Shown here: positions 35,034 through 43,871 of the stretch, one piece after another
Position numbering within the stretch: the first letter of the stretch is position 1
How the letters are laid out: each line of letters starts with the position of its first letter
Notes under the pieces: model-generated
The model's input: only the letters and a program-made list of their open reading frames with translations
Told to the model about the DNA's origin: nothing
Databases searched by the model: none
Assembly: GCA_024693365.1 (NCBI GenBank)
Contig: JAILLF010000046.1
Span: 1-57,737, forward strand
DNA length: 57,737 bases
Direction: 5' to 3'
Origin: Acetatifactor sp.
Lineage (GTDB): Bacteria > Bacillota > Clostridia > Lachnospirales > Lachnospiraceae
Program-made: the position numbers and the translations under genes

Positions 35034-35864
35034 CGGCTTTCTTACCGTATATGCGTATCTCGCAAGCTTCCTTGAGTAGCTTTCATAAGATTCGTCCGCA
35101 TACGCCGCCTGTCCGACCAGCATCTCAAACCACTCGTCATTTCTTTCCCTTCGAAAGGCATCCTCATGCTTCAGCGCCACTTCTTTTTTCCTTTGCAGGA
35201 TTTCATAAGACTCCCTGGTAAGGTCTTCCATTTCATAGCCAATTCTTTTGGAAGCCAACGCTCTCGCAAAGACCGTCGAGTGCGCGTCCTCCGTCTTTGG
35301 CATGACGTCCCCTTCCTGATAGCACACAAACAAGATCCCGTCCTTCTTTAGCCAACTCATGATCTGATCAATAAAAGCAGACATATCCGGCGCAAAATAC
35401 ATGGTATCCATGGAAATGACCAAATCGAAAGAATCCTTCGGGAAATCCACTTCACCGATGCACCCCTCGATAAAATCCGCACTTTCGTCCGCTCCCCGTT
35501 TTGCCTCCGCTATTGCATTTGCCGAGTAATCAAATCCATGCACGCGCGCGCCCGTTTTTTCATGAATCCACTTCAGCAACTTACCGTTCCCGCAGCCCAC
35601 GTCCAACACGTGAAATTCCCTTTCTGGATCAATCAGCCTAAGGATCCTCTCCGCCTGCCGCCAATCACTAAAACCATCCTGCGAGAAGTCATCCCCAAAG
35701 GCTTCCCTGCAAAAATCCGCAAACGCCTTCGACTCTCCCGCCATGGAATAAAACTGCTCATATTCATTATAAAACGTCAACTCTTCCTTCCGCACTGCTC
35801 CCTCCATGCAATCCCCAAAGCATCCAGATTTCGCAAATTCCTGCTTACGACTGAACCTCATCAT
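35025..35864 (-). CDS. Class I SAM-dependent methyltransferase
   Basis: 279 residues. The SAM motif is FHVLDVGCGNGKLLKWIHEK, followed by HGFDYSANAIAEAKRG and FDLVISMDTMYFAPDM, typical of the Methyltransf_11/25 group that acts on small molecules. The start is uncertain: ATG 35864 overlaps the DUF3021 gene by 20 nt and has a weak RBS; ATG 35807 (MEGAVRKEEL) follows TTTGGGG. Location directly behind LytTR-DUF3021 suggests co-transcription. Confidence 0.85.
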   Translation of the reverse strand: MMRFSRKQEFAKSGCFGDCMEGAVRKEELTFYNEYEQFYSMAGESKAFADFCREAFGDDFSQDGFSDWRQAERILRLIDPEREFHVLDVGCGNGKLLKWIHEKTGARVHGFDYSANAIAEAKRGADESADFIEGCIGEVDFPKDSFDLVISMDTMYFAPDMSAFIDQIMSWLKKDGILFVCYQEGDVMPKTEDAHSTVFARALASKRIGYEMEDLTRESYEILQRKKEVALKHEDAFRRERNDEWFEMLVGQAAYADESYESYSRKLARYAYTVRKPEQ

Positions 35865-36276
35865 TCGCCTGCTGAATTTCCTTGATCATGGCATTCTTCT
35901 TTTTTGTGTCCAGATAAATGCTATAGTAATATATTCCTGCCAGAATAACATAGGGGATGGAGAAAGAACGGTAATACTCAAACCATCCTCTCGCAGAAAT
36001 CGGCTCGATCATGCTGACGCACAAGAGCAATACGGCGCATAATCCGCAAGCCAAAAGATATTGGAAGACCATCATGGCAAGGGGGCTTACGTTAGTAAAC
36101 ATCTCATAGAAGGAAAGAACAATGGAGGCGATCAGGCAGAATCCAAACATGATAAGTACGTTTGCGTTGTTCGTCTCCCATCCCGCAAACACGTTGGTAA
36201 TTGCCCCGGTGACGGAAACTGCCGTATAAGAGATGCACAGGCCAAGTGCCACTTTTTTAACATAGTTCTTCATCAT
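35845..36276 (-). CDS. DUF3021 family membrane protein
   Basis: A 143-residue protein with four hydrophobic segments and a short cytosolic tail (KKKNAMIKEIQQANDEV). DUF3021 proteins are nearly always encoded next to a LytTR DNA-binding protein, as here (4-bp overlap). They are thought to hold the regulator at the membrane and inhibit it; in streptococci such pairs control competence-related genes. The signal is unknown. Confidence 0.9.
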   Translation of the reverse strand: MMKNYVKKVALGLCISYTAVSVTGAITNVFAGWETNNANVLIMFGFCLIASIVLSFYEMFTNVSPLAMMVFQYLLACGLCAVLLLCVSMIEPISARGWFEYYRSFSIPYVILAGIYYYSIYLDTKKKNAMIKEIQQANDEVQS

Positions 36277-36743
36277 TGCATCCTCCGTATTCTCTGTAAG
36301 TATTCGTCAAATTCTTTCTTATAGCTTCTGTTCACGCAGATCCTCTCGCCGTTATCAAAATATGCATAGACCTTCATGTTGAAATCCGGCTTCAGCTGCC
36401 GGATCTTAAACACGTTGACAACATCGGATTTCGACACTCTGACAAAGCCATAATTCCAGAGCAATTCCTCACATTCCGCGAGAGTCTTCATTATGCGGTA
36501 GACGCCCTCCTCTGTATATGCGAAAAGCTTACGCTCCACGTAATCCAGATAATAGATTTCTTTGGGATCAAGCACAATGCCCTCCCCGTCATCCAGATCT
36601 TCATCAGCCGGTCTACCGATGAGCGACGGCCTCTCCGAATTCACCACGTCGATCAACTGCCGTATCATGGGACGCATATTTGCATAATAGACGTCCACGT
36701 GCTCTTCCTTTATCTGCTTGTCCTCAAATAAATTAAGCTTCAT
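36273..36743 (-). CDS. LytTR DNA-binding domain regulator
   Basis: A 156-residue transcription regulator. Residues about 58-155 are a LytTR domain (EIYYLDYVERKLFAYTEEGV, then FVRVSKSDVVNVFKIRQLKP and NRSYKKEFDEYL). There is no receiver domain, as expected for the group that pairs with DUF3021. It probably autoregulates the LytTR-DUF3021-methyltransferase unit; I could not pick out its direct-repeat target in the 86-nt upstream gap. Confidence 0.92.
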   Translation of the reverse strand: MKLNLFEDKQIKEEHVDVYYANMRPMIRQLIDVVNSERPSLIGRPADEDLDDGEGIVLDPKEIYYLDYVERKLFAYTEEGVYRIMKTLAECEELLWNYGFVRVSKSDVVNVFKIRQLKPDFNMKVYAYFDNGERICVNRSYKKEFDEYLQRIRRMQ

Positions 36744-36829
36744 AGCCTCTCCCGTACCTAAATCTCATACGCCAAAAATCAGCTGCAAGACTCCTTCGCG
36801 CCACATACTTGCATAAAACCTCATTCCCC

Positions 36830-37792
36830 TCAAGCATCATGCGCCTGCAAAAAGTCCGTCACAATTTCCATGTATCCTTCCGGATCGTCAACCATTCCCT
36901 CTACGTGCTTGCTGTCAACATAGGCGATTTTCTTATCCGCCGTACCAACATGCTCATATACTTCTTCCACCTTTTCAGGCAGGCAAACCGTATCCTTCTT
37001 GGAAACGATGATCAACGTAGGAAGCTGAATTTTTTCTGCCTGACGAATCGTATCACCGTCATTCACGTCAATGCCGCATGCGATTTTCAAATAAGCCTTG
37101 CCACTGCCCATCACGTAATTGACCATGGGCGCATGCATCTCTTCTTCACTGTCTCCGCCAATGCTGGAGCGAACCATGTATTCCATGCCCGGAACAGGGC
37201 TGTCACAGATGACCAGATCCGCCGCATTTTGCTCTCCCGGGGTAACGCCAGCCGCATAGATCGCCGTTGTCTGGGCTCCCATGGAAAGACCGTGCACGAT
37301 CACCTTCTTGCTGCCGATCGTCTCCCTCGCATAAACCACCAAAGCACTTACGTCAAGCGATTCCTTAATGCCAAACGTGACTCTGTCGTCAGGATTCTTA
37401 CCGCTCCCCCGCTGATCCAATGCGATCACGTCATAACCCCGCTTTAAGTACTGCTCCGCCAACGGATATGCGTGATATCTGTCTCCCCCTGCACCATGCA
37501 CCAAAACGACCAGCTTCTCACTGCCATTGGCAAAGTAAGTTGCCGGAACTACGTTGCCGTCCGACGCCGTGACGGAAATCTCTTCCCCTTGACATAATTC
37601 CTCTACCCTTACAATATCATAATTCCAGCTATCCAGCTGCCGGAGACTGTTATTATGCGTATCCTTTCCCTTGTTCATATGGAGCGTATTGTCCGCAACG
37701 ATCGCCCCCATGACAATCGTCACCAGGATTGCAGTTACAATCAGCAACGCCGCTGCGATTATGATTACCATCTGAAACTTCTTCTTTTTCAT
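36830..37792 (-). CDS. Membrane-anchored alpha/beta hydrolase
   Basis: 320 residues. An N-terminal membrane segment (MVIIIAAALLIVTAILVTIV) anchors an extracytoplasmic hydrolase. The oxyanion block LVHGAGGDRYHAYPLAEQYL, the DQRGSGKN loop, nucleophile Ser in VHGLSMGAQT, catalytic Asp in VSKKDTVC and His near SKHVEGM are visible. This is the BAAT/DUF1100-like or esterase type often called YqkD in bacilli. Substrate not determined. Confidence 0.9.
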   Translation of the reverse strand: MKKKKFQMVIIIAAALLIVTAILVTIVMGAIVADNTLHMNKGKDTHNNSLRQLDSWNYDIVRVEELCQGEEISVTASDGNVVPATYFANGSEKLVVLVHGAGGDRYHAYPLAEQYLKRGYDVIALDQRGSGKNPDDRVTFGIKESLDVSALVVYARETIGSKKVIVHGLSMGAQTTAIYAAGVTPGEQNAADLVICDSPVPGMEYMVRSSIGGDSEEEMHAPMVNYVMGSGKAYLKIACGIDVNDGDTIRQAEKIQLPTLIIVSKKDTVCLPEKVEEVYEHVGTADKKIAYVDSKHVEGMVDDPEGYMEIVTDFLQAHDA

Positions 37793-37960
37793 TTTATGAA
37801 TTCCTCTCTTTCCTTAAGATGAATCCACCATACCACGTAGAAAAAAGCTTCGCCGCCAAATCTGCACAAGTTGCATTTCCGGACGTATAAGTTGCAATAA
37901 ACGTCCCAACCGCCTAACTCTATTATATTCCCTTTCCACCAAAAAACAAACAAAACATAA

Positions 37961-38040
37961 CCCGTGCGTTAGAGATTGCACACAAACATCCGATCCGTGC
38001 GTTAGAAATTATATACAAGCGTCCAACCCGTGCGTTAGAG
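37961..38040. repeat. Three partial copies of the tRNA-Arg 3' end
   Basis: The string CCGTGCGTTAGAG, identical to the last bases of the tRNA-Arg(ACG) gene plus flank, is found at 37961-37974, 37995-38006 (last base differs) and 38027-38040, spaced 34 and 32 bp. The original lies at 38176-38187. Copies of a tRNA end downstream of the tRNA are what repeated site-specific integration and loss leave behind, but local slippage could also produce them. No integrase is present. Confidence 0.75.
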
Positions 38041-38125
38041 GGCGCTGCTCGTCCGGGGGACGAGCGTTTAGCGCCGACCGAGCCGAAGGCGAGATACGAA
38101 CCCGTTCGAATCCGAAGGATTCGAA
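38041..38125. repeat. Multi-hairpin intergenic element
   Basis: Non-coding. GGCGCT-GCTCGTCC pairs with GGACGAGC and AGCGCC (38041-38074), followed by TTCGAATCC-GAA-GGATTCGAA (38105-38125), a perfect 9-bp stem with a GAA triloop. Same style as the elements at 1-140, 31180 and 57692. Confidence 0.6.
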
Positions 38126-38127
38126 GA

Positions 38128-38172
38128 AAAATAAAATGGGTATGCGATTCATCGCATACCCATTTCATTTTT
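38128..38172 (-). terminator. Terminator of tRNA-Arg (ACG)
   Basis: AAATGGGTATGCGAT (38134-38148), TC, ATCGCATACCCATTT (38151-38165): a perfect 15-bp stem with T-rich tracts on both sides. Confidence 0.9.
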
Positions 38173-38175
38173 CCA

Positions 38176-38249
38176 CGTGCGTTAGAGGATTCGAACCCCC
38201 GACCTTTTGGTCCGTAGCCAAACGCTCTATCCAGCTGAGCTAAACGCAC
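38176..38249 (-). tRNA. tRNA-Arg (ACG)
   Basis: Anticodon loop CTACGGA inside TTTGG/CCAAA. Acceptor GTGCGTT pairs with AACGCAC; the T-stem has two G-U pairs. A34 would be deaminated to inosine to read CGN. Its 3' end is repeated three times downstream. Confidence 0.95.
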
Positions 38250-38279
38250 ACATGCCGTTGCATCCCTGCAACAGTATGT

Positions 38280-38308
38280 ATTGTAACTTCTTTATTCCAA
38301 AAAGTCAA
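38280..38308 (-). promoter_or_regulatory. Promoter of tRNA-Arg (ACG)
   Basis: TTGACT (38303-38308 on the complement), 17 bp, TACAAT (38280-38285), 31 nt upstream of the tRNA. Confidence 0.88.
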
Positions 38309-38342
38309 GAACAATTTTTCAATTTCCAACAGTTTCCATTCT

Positions 38343-39857
38343 TTACTTCTTCTGCGCCTCCAGCCGCTGCGCATTATCCTTGAGATTCCTCATCAGATCC
38401 TCCACCTGCTCCACCATTTTCCCATTTTCTTCACAGGCATCATAGGTCTCACTTGCATGAGCCGACACCTCCTCCGTAATGGCCGAAATAGTCTGGATCT
38501 TCTCCACAATCTCCCCGTTCGCAACACCCAGTGAATCTATCGCCTGCGTCAGATCCCGGATCTGCTCGTTGATGTTTACGGTCTGTTCCGCTATGCCGTC
38601 AAAGCGCTTCCGCACCTCCATTGTGCTTGCAACGTTCTCCTCGTTATTATGGGTTGCCGTCGACACGGCCTTTGATACGTCCTTCAGTTCTTTATTGACG
38701 TTGCCAATCAATTGTGCGATATTAATTGTCGCATTTTTCGTCTGTTCCGACAGTCTCGCAATTTCATCCGCAACAACCGCAAAGCCTTTTCCCGCCTCAC
38801 CTGCGCGCGCCGCTTCAATTCCGGCATTCAAAGCCAACATTCCCGTATTGTTTGTGACATTGGTAATCGTTTCGATGATGAGATTCATCTTCTGCGTATA
38901 TGCATTCAATTCCTCCATTTGATGAAGCACTGCCTCATTGGTGCGGATGGACGCCTCCATCTGATCCGCCAGGGCGGTCATCTTCTTCTGCCCTTCCTCT
39001 ACCAGATTTGCCGTCCGCTCCATGTTCTCCTCGATGGAAACGGAAGCATCCTTAACCTTATCAATGTAGTTTTGGATCTTCTCCGTCTGCTTCATCTGTT
39101 CCTGAATGGAATCAGCCGTCTCAGCGCTACCCGTATTGACCTCACCCATGGCAACGCCAATCGAAAGAACAGATTCGCCCAACACGTCCAATTTTTTCGA
39201 AACGTTCTCAACGTTTGAGGTGATGGTGGAAGCGACGCGGAGCACTTCCTGCAGTAGCCGGTTCAATTCATCCTTTTGTTTCTTAACCTTGTCAAGCTTC
39301 GCTTCGTTTACGCGCCGCATGGTAATGGTATTGATGCATAAGTAAACCGTAAGAACGAGGAACAGGATCACCCTGATCTCCAGATCCGGTATTTGCGCCT
39401 CCGAATAGCCATGAATGGAGGCATGAATCGCAATGCTAAGCGCATTCAGGACGTTTGCCATAATTCCAACCAACAGGCAAAAACGCAGGTCGGAATACAG
39501 CGTCACAAGGAAAAACATCGGAATGGCATAGGCAAACGGCAATATGCTTTCCGTCGTAAACAGCACAAAAACATAGAGCACGCCAAAACATCCCGCCATC
39601 AGATATCTCATCTTATCGGAATCAGGCTTTCTCTTAAGAACGGCGCGTTCTCCCAAAATGGATCCCATCGTCAAAAAAGCTATGATCAAAAAGTAATTCC
39701 AATCTCTTGAACCCTTCAGCGATTCTACAAAATAGACAACCAAAATCGCGAAATTCATGATCAGATGACCCGTTAGAACTTGCTTATTGACGTACGCCTT
39801 CTCATTCAATGCAGTTTTTTGCGCTATTTTTCTTAGTCTCTTTTTTTTCTTTGCCAT
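38343..39857 (-). CDS. Methyl-accepting chemotaxis protein
   Basis: About 504 residues. The N-terminal 180 residues are a six-TM-like membrane domain ([25 protein letters not shown], and so on) without a large periplasmic sensor, so it may sense a membrane state or a small ligand within the bilayer. The C-terminal half is an antiparallel coiled coil with the hairpin tip [20 protein letters not shown] and [16 protein letters not shown], which contacts CheA/CheW. I start at ATG 39857 ([10 protein letters not shown]); a GTG at 39887 extends it by 10 residues. The receiver and CheX-like proteins at 41790-43050 may serve it. Confidence 0.93.
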   Translation of the reverse strand: MAKKKKRLRKIAQKTALNEKAYVNKQVLTGHLIMNFAILVVYFVESLKGSRDWNYFLIIAFLTMGSILGERAVLKRKPDSDKMRYLMAGCFGVLYVFVLFTTESILPFAYAIPMFFLVTLYSDLRFCLLVGIMANVLNALSIAIHASIHGYSEAQIPDLEIRVILFLVLTVYLCINTITMRRVNEAKLDKVKKQKDELNRLLQEVLRVASTITSNVENVSKKLDVLGESVLSIGVAMGEVNTGSAETADSIQEQMKQTEKIQNYIDKVKDASVSIEENMERTANLVEEGQKKMTALADQMEASIRTNEAVLHQMEELNAYTQKMNLIIETITNVTNNTGMLALNAGIEAARAGEAGKGFAVVADEIARLSEQTKNATINIAQLIGNVNKELKDVSKAVSTATHNNEENVASTMEVRKRFDGIAEQTVNINEQIRDLTQAIDSLGVANGEIVEKIQTISAITEEVSAHASETYDACEENGKMVEQVEDLMRNLKDNAQRLEAQKK

Positions 39858-40011
39858 TGTCCCGTTTTGCCTCCGGCTTTTGCCCACGTCACAAAAACAG
39901 ACTTTTGTTGATTTATTATATCATATGGAGTCAAAAATTGGTATGGAAAAATTTCTTTTTCTGTTATACAATGGTCAGAAAGACGAAATGATTATTGTAG
40001 GAGGCTCCCTT

Positions 40012-40731
40012 ATGTTAGAGTTAAAAAACCTCTCTTTCCAGGTTCCTGACGCGAACAGTTCAAAGAAAGAGATCATAAAAGGCATTAATCTTAAATTAGA
40101 GGATCACACGTTTACCGTCATCACCGGTCCTAACGGCGGCGGTAAATCCACCCTCGCCAAGCTGATCATGGGCATGGAAATGCCTACGGACGGCCAGATT
40201 CTTTGGAATGGTCAGGACATTACCGCCATGAACGTGACCGAGCGCGCAAAATTAGGCATCAGCTTTGCCTTCCAACAGCCCGTTCGTTTCAAAGGCATTA
40301 AGGTGAAGGATCTGATCACGCTGGCAGCCGGCGAAAAACTAAGCACCTCGAGTGCCTGCGAATATTTGTCCAAGGTTGGTCTTTGCGCTCGCGACTACAT
40401 CAACCGCGACGTTGACGGAAGTCTTTCCGGCGGGGAACTGAAACGCATCGAGATTGCCACCATCATCGCCCGCAACACGCCTCTCTCCGTCTTCGACGAG
40501 CCCGAGGCAGGCATTGATCTTTGGAGCTTCAATAACTTGATCAAGGTTTTTGAAGAAATGCATGAAAAGCGCGAGAATTCCCTGATCATCATCTCCCACC
40601 AGGAGCGCATCCTTAACATTGCCGACGAAGTAGTCGTAATTGCGGACGGTTGTGTCAAGGCGCAGGGCGCGCGGGAAGACATTCTTCCGGAATTGTTAAA
40701 CGGAACTTCCAGTTGTAAGTTTTATCAATAA
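40012..40731 (+). CDS. sufC: SufC-type Fe-S assembly ATPase (SMS-like)
   Basis: A 239-residue ABC ATPase. Walker A is GPNGGGKSTLAK, the Q-loop is SFAFQQPVRF, the signature is LSGGELKRIEIA, Walker B is PLSVFDEPEAGID and the H-switch SHQ. SufC-type proteins have no membrane partner and act with SufB/D in Fe-S cluster assembly. The ATG at 40012 follows GTAGGAGG; longer in-frame reading upstream is not used. It forms a two-gene unit with the next gene, the arrangement described as the minimal SMS system in anaerobes. Confidence 0.93.
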   Translation: MLELKNLSFQVPDANSSKKEIIKGINLKLEDHTFTVITGPNGGGKSTLAKLIMGMEMPTDGQILWNGQDITAMNVTERAKLGISFAFQQPVRFKGIKVKDLITLAAGEKLSTSSACEYLSKVGLCARDYINRDVDGSLSGGELKRIEIATIIARNTPLSVFDEPEAGIDLWSFNNLIKVFEEMHEKRENSLIIISHQERILNIADEVVVIADGCVKAQGAREDILPELLNGTSSCKFYQ

Positions 40732-40766
40732 GATTTCATGGAAATGATTAAATGAGGTGATTACGC

Positions 40767-41684
40767 ATGGATCAGATACAGAAGACGTTATTAGAGCAGA
40801 TTGCCGGGCTGCATGAGATACCTGCCGGCGCTTATAACATCCGTGCCAACGGGCAAAGCGTTTCCCGCGGCACAACGGCAAACATTGACATCGTGACAAA
40901 AGAAGACAAGCAAGGCATTGACATCGTTATCAAACCCGGCACCAAGAAGGAAAGCGTGCACATTCCCGTCGTGCTCAGCCAAAGCGGCCTGAAGGAAATG
41001 GTTTACAATGATTTCTTTGTCGGTGACGACTGCGACGTGACGATCATCGCAGGCTGCGGCATCCACAACGGCGGCGATGAAACAAGTAAGCATGACGGCA
41101 TACACAGCTTCTTCATCGGCAAGAACTCTCACGTCCGTTACGTGGAAAAGCATTACGGCAGTGGGGACGGAAAGGGGAAACGCATTATGAATCCCGAGAC
41201 CGTCGTGGAACTTGGAGAAAACAGTTTTATGGAAATGGAGACTGTACAGATCCGCGGCGTCGATTCCACAAACCGCAACACTTCTGCCACCCTTGCGGCC
41301 GGCGCAAAACTGATCATCACGGAGCGTTTGATGACGCATGGCACGCAGACTGCAGAGTCTCACTTCAAGGTGGACATGAACGGAGAAGGCTCCAGTACGA
41401 ACCTGATCTCCCGTTCCGTCGCCAAGGAAGATTCCACGCAATTATTTGTCTCCGAGATTAATGGAAACAATCGCTGTGCCGGCCATTCCGAGTGCGATGC
41501 CATCATCATGGATCGAGCAAAGATCGGCGCCGTTCCCAAAATCACGGCAAATCATTTGGATGCCGCCCTCATCCACGAGGCAGCCATCGGAAAAATTGCC
41601 GGAGAGCAGATCACAAAGCTTATGACGCTTGGATTGACCGAAGCCGAGGCCGAGGAACAGATTGTAAACGGATTCCTTAGATAA
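40767..41684 (+). CDS. SufB/SufD family Fe-S scaffold protein (SMS-like)
   Basis: A 305-residue scaffold with the right-handed beta-helix of SufB/D in short form: HDGIHSFFIGKNSHVRYVEK, then SATLAAGAKLIITERLMTHG and NHLDAALIHEAAIGKIAGEQ, the conserved C-terminal HEA motif. The C-terminal LTEAEAEEQIVNGFLR is typical. It is much shorter than SufB (about 480), consistent with SmsB. It lies 35 nt after the ATPase gene. No cysteine desulfurase or SufU is adjacent, so sulfur supply is encoded elsewhere or comes from sulfide. Confidence 0.92.
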   Translation: MDQIQKTLLEQIAGLHEIPAGAYNIRANGQSVSRGTTANIDIVTKEDKQGIDIVIKPGTKKESVHIPVVLSQSGLKEMVYNDFFVGDDCDVTIIAGCGIHNGGDETSKHDGIHSFFIGKNSHVRYVEKHYGSGDGKGKRIMNPETVVELGENSFMEMETVQIRGVDSTNRNTSATLAAGAKLIITERLMTHGTQTAESHFKVDMNGEGSSTNLISRSVAKEDSTQLFVSEINGNNRCAGHSECDAIIMDRAKIGAVPKITANHLDAALIHEAAIGKIAGEQITKLMTLGLTEAEAEEQIVNGFLR

Positions 41685-41685
41685 G

Positions 41686-41767
41686 GGAATGAGTCAGGGG
41701 GACGTGTCTGGTGACACATTTTTCCGCGGAAAAATGTGTCACCAGACACGTCCCCCTGACTCATTCC
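41686..41767. repeat. Perfect 82-nt palindrome
   Basis: Left arm 41686-41726 and right arm 41727-41767 are exact reverse complements: 41 bp with no spacer, centred on CCG|CGG. The arm includes GAGTCAGGGGGACGTGTC and GGTGACACATTTTT. It lies between the convergent SufB-type and CheY genes and would terminate both. Its core GGGGACGTGTC/GTGACAC recurs in split form at 31264-31490, so it belongs to a dispersed repeat family. Confidence 0.97.
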
Positions 41768-41789
41768 TAAATACGATCAACTCATTTCA

Positions 41790-42155
41790 TTACTGCGTCA
41801 AACGCTTAATGATGGAAGATACTTCTTCCGGATCAAATGGCTTCGTGATAAATTCATCAGCTCCGCGCTTTAATGCCTCCACCATCTTCTCCTTTTGACC
41901 GGCTGCCGTAATCATGACCACCTTTGCGGCGGGATCAAATTGCTTAATCAGCGTCAGGGATTCAATTCCGTCCATCTTCGGCATCGTGATATCCATGGTT
42001 ACAAGATCTGGCTTCACTTCCTGATACTTCGCATAGCCCTCTTCTCCGTCAGCCGCCTCCGCCACAACCTCATAACCTTGGTTCTCCAAGAGGTTACGCA
42101 AGATTCTCTTACTGGTTCTGGAATCGTCTACAATCAAAATCCTTACTTCTGCCAT
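41790..42155 (-). CDS. Single-domain CheY-like response regulator
   Basis: A 121-residue receiver domain. Acidic pocket LIVDDSR, phosphoacceptor Asp in LVTMDITMPKMDG, Thr/Ser in MITAAG and Lys in FITKPFD are all present. No output domain. It lies 16 nt behind the CheX-like gene, so the two form an operon and probably a receiver/phosphatase pair for the nearby chemoreceptor or another kinase. Confidence 0.93.
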   Translation of the reverse strand: MAEVRILIVDDSRTSKRILRNLLENQGYEVVAEAADGEEGYAKYQEVKPDLVTMDITMPKMDGIESLTLIKQFDPAAKVVMITAAGQKEKMVEALKRGADEFITKPFDPEEVSSIIKRLTQ

Positions 42156-42171
42156 GTTCCTTCACCCCCTC

Positions 42172-43050
42172 TTAACCCTGCTTTATTGCAGCAAACTCAC
42201 AAAGCTTGCCGTCAATCTGAATTGTTACAACACATGCCACGCCATCCGGATACTCAACGCCATTGACCTCATATAGCGGAGGCATTAACTCCAAGAAGTT
42301 CCCGTGATTTCCGCTCAGGGAAGTCGCATACATTCCGTTGATACAGTTCAACAGCTCTGCTGCCGCATCGAGCGCATCCTCATCCAGTTCTTCAAAATCT
42401 TCCTGTCCAAAGAAGGAAGCAACCGTAAGAAGAGCTCCGTCAACCTCCTTGAAACAGTTCGTCCACTTTCCGCTTTCGCCGTGCATTTCCTGTACGGCCA
42501 TGGGAGCGTTGGAATCCAGGCTCTTCATTTCTGCCTTGATAATGCTGGCATGTCTGTCCACCAGTCTGATCAGCGTTTTCATTGCAATTGCGATCACCGC
42601 TTCATATTCCTTCGCTTCTTCCGTCAGGAACACGTCCACGATCTTGTCAACGTCATCGCTCTTAATGTCCTCAAGTTCCGTATTGGTAAGGCACTGATTC
42701 ATCTTAAACTCTTCAAGGACGTTCGCCACCTCACCGATTGTGATCAGCTCGTCATCCTCCAAGGCCTGAATAAATGCCAAATAGGCGTCACCCTGACGTT
42801 TTAAGAGTTTTCCTACCTGTTCCTCCGTTAGATACCCCTTGTCAACGGCAATGTCACCAAATCTTTTATCACAAATCGCCTGTAACCGGTTTACTTCCTC
42901 TGCCTGGGCAAAGGTCATAAAACCTTCCGACACGGCGATCAAACCCAATTTCACCCTAACGGCATCCATCTTATCCAACGCCGCCCGGAATTGCTGCTGG
43001 GTGATTCTTCCGCTATCCATAAGATATTTGCCGATAATACTCTCTACCAT
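42172..43050 (-). CDS. Fusion of a GspE/PilB N-terminal-like domain with a CheX-like phosphatase domain
   Basis: 292 residues. Residues 1-120 contain two repeated helical units (IIGKYLMDSGRITQQQFRAA and FGDIAVDKGYLTEEQVGKLL) like the MshEN/GspE N-terminal domain, which in some ATPases binds c-di-GMP. Residues about 150-290 look like CheX/CheC, with the phosphatase motif in DAAAELLNCINGMYATSLSG (E and N one turn apart). It probably dephosphorylates the CheY-like protein encoded just downstream. The start has GGAGGGAG 3 nt before ATG. Confidence 0.78.
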   Translation of the reverse strand: MVESIIGKYLMDSGRITQQQFRAALDKMDAVRVKLGLIAVSEGFMTFAQAEEVNRLQAICDKRFGDIAVDKGYLTEEQVGKLLKRQGDAYLAFIQALEDDELITIGEVANVLEEFKMNQCLTNTELEDIKSDDVDKIVDVFLTEEAKEYEAVIAIAMKTLIRLVDRHASIIKAEMKSLDSNAPMAVQEMHGESGKWTNCFKEVDGALLTVASFFGQEDFEELDEDALDAAAELLNCINGMYATSLSGNHGNFLELMPPLYEVNGVEYPDGVACVVTIQIDGKLCEFAAIKQG

Positions 43051-43871
43051 ACGCTCCCTCCAGTCTCTCCTTAGAAGTGATAATTAGCAATTTGGAAAAT
43101 TTGTACAATAAATATAAGATAATTATATCTTGAATCAGTAAAACTGTCAAGAAATTCTAATGTTTACGCCTATTTTGTACTATCATTTTCGCGATTTTTT
43201 TCGCATTTATTTGTATTTATCAAAATATGGACACTACATTCTAAATTTTTTCATATTATTCTATTATATATCGTACGTTATTTATATGATTGGCTATTTC
43301 AAATTAATTTCTTCCGTTATTCTCGTTTCAAATTAAATAACTCTCGTGCTGTATTTTCCCATCTCTCTGTTTTTAATCGTCTGTTGTTCTATTATTTCGT
43401 CTGAAAATGTCAAAAATTGCCATTGACTCTATAGGTTATTTTGGGACACTTTTAAAATTCCACATGTATTTTGACCGATTCATTTATTGGATTTACGATA
43501 TAAATATTACGGTATATCGTTTATCAATATTTAAAAGCTTTATTTTATAAGGGCTAATCGAGCATGACATATTTGGCGACAATATTTATGACACTTGATT
43601 AAATTTCAGTTGACATCATTGGTTTTTGAATGTTATTTTTGCATTCCATTTTTATTCATACGTTATTATATCGTTTGTGTTTAAATTTGGTGTTATTTTA
43701 TTTTTCATCTGATCTTGTACTGTCCTCACTCCTCTTCTTCCAGTCAAAATTTCATCATCACCTCGCGAAATGCTTGTTATTCCTGCATGTTGCGCATGTT
43801 ATTTTATATGTTTTGCAATAATAAATTCATTTTATAATTAGCTCAATCGGTTTTCCCTCATTTCTTCCGTC
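43051..43871. other. AT-rich gene-free region
   Basis: About 820 nt, strikingly richer in A+T than its surroundings. I see no reading frame with a credible ribosome site or family similarity, no tRNA and no strong hairpin. TATATCGT occurs three times in related contexts (near 43266, 43512, 43664) and TTTCAAATTAA twice (43298, 43326). It could hold the promoters of flanking genes, a decayed insertion or a small RNA that I cannot recognise. Confidence 0.5.

Noticed and set aside
37923..38249. Reading frame of about 108 codons across tRNA-Arg and the repeats
   Set aside because: It runs through a tRNA gene, a terminator and tandem repeats. No ribosome site.
41693..41765. Small proteins on both strands over the palindrome
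   Set aside because: The same reading (starting MSQGDVSGDTF) appears on both strands only because the DNA is a perfect palindrome; there is no ribosome site or codon signature.
43630..43821. 63-codon frame in the AT-rich region
   Set aside because: Hydrophobic low-complexity reading with no ribosome site; expected by chance in AT-rich DNA.
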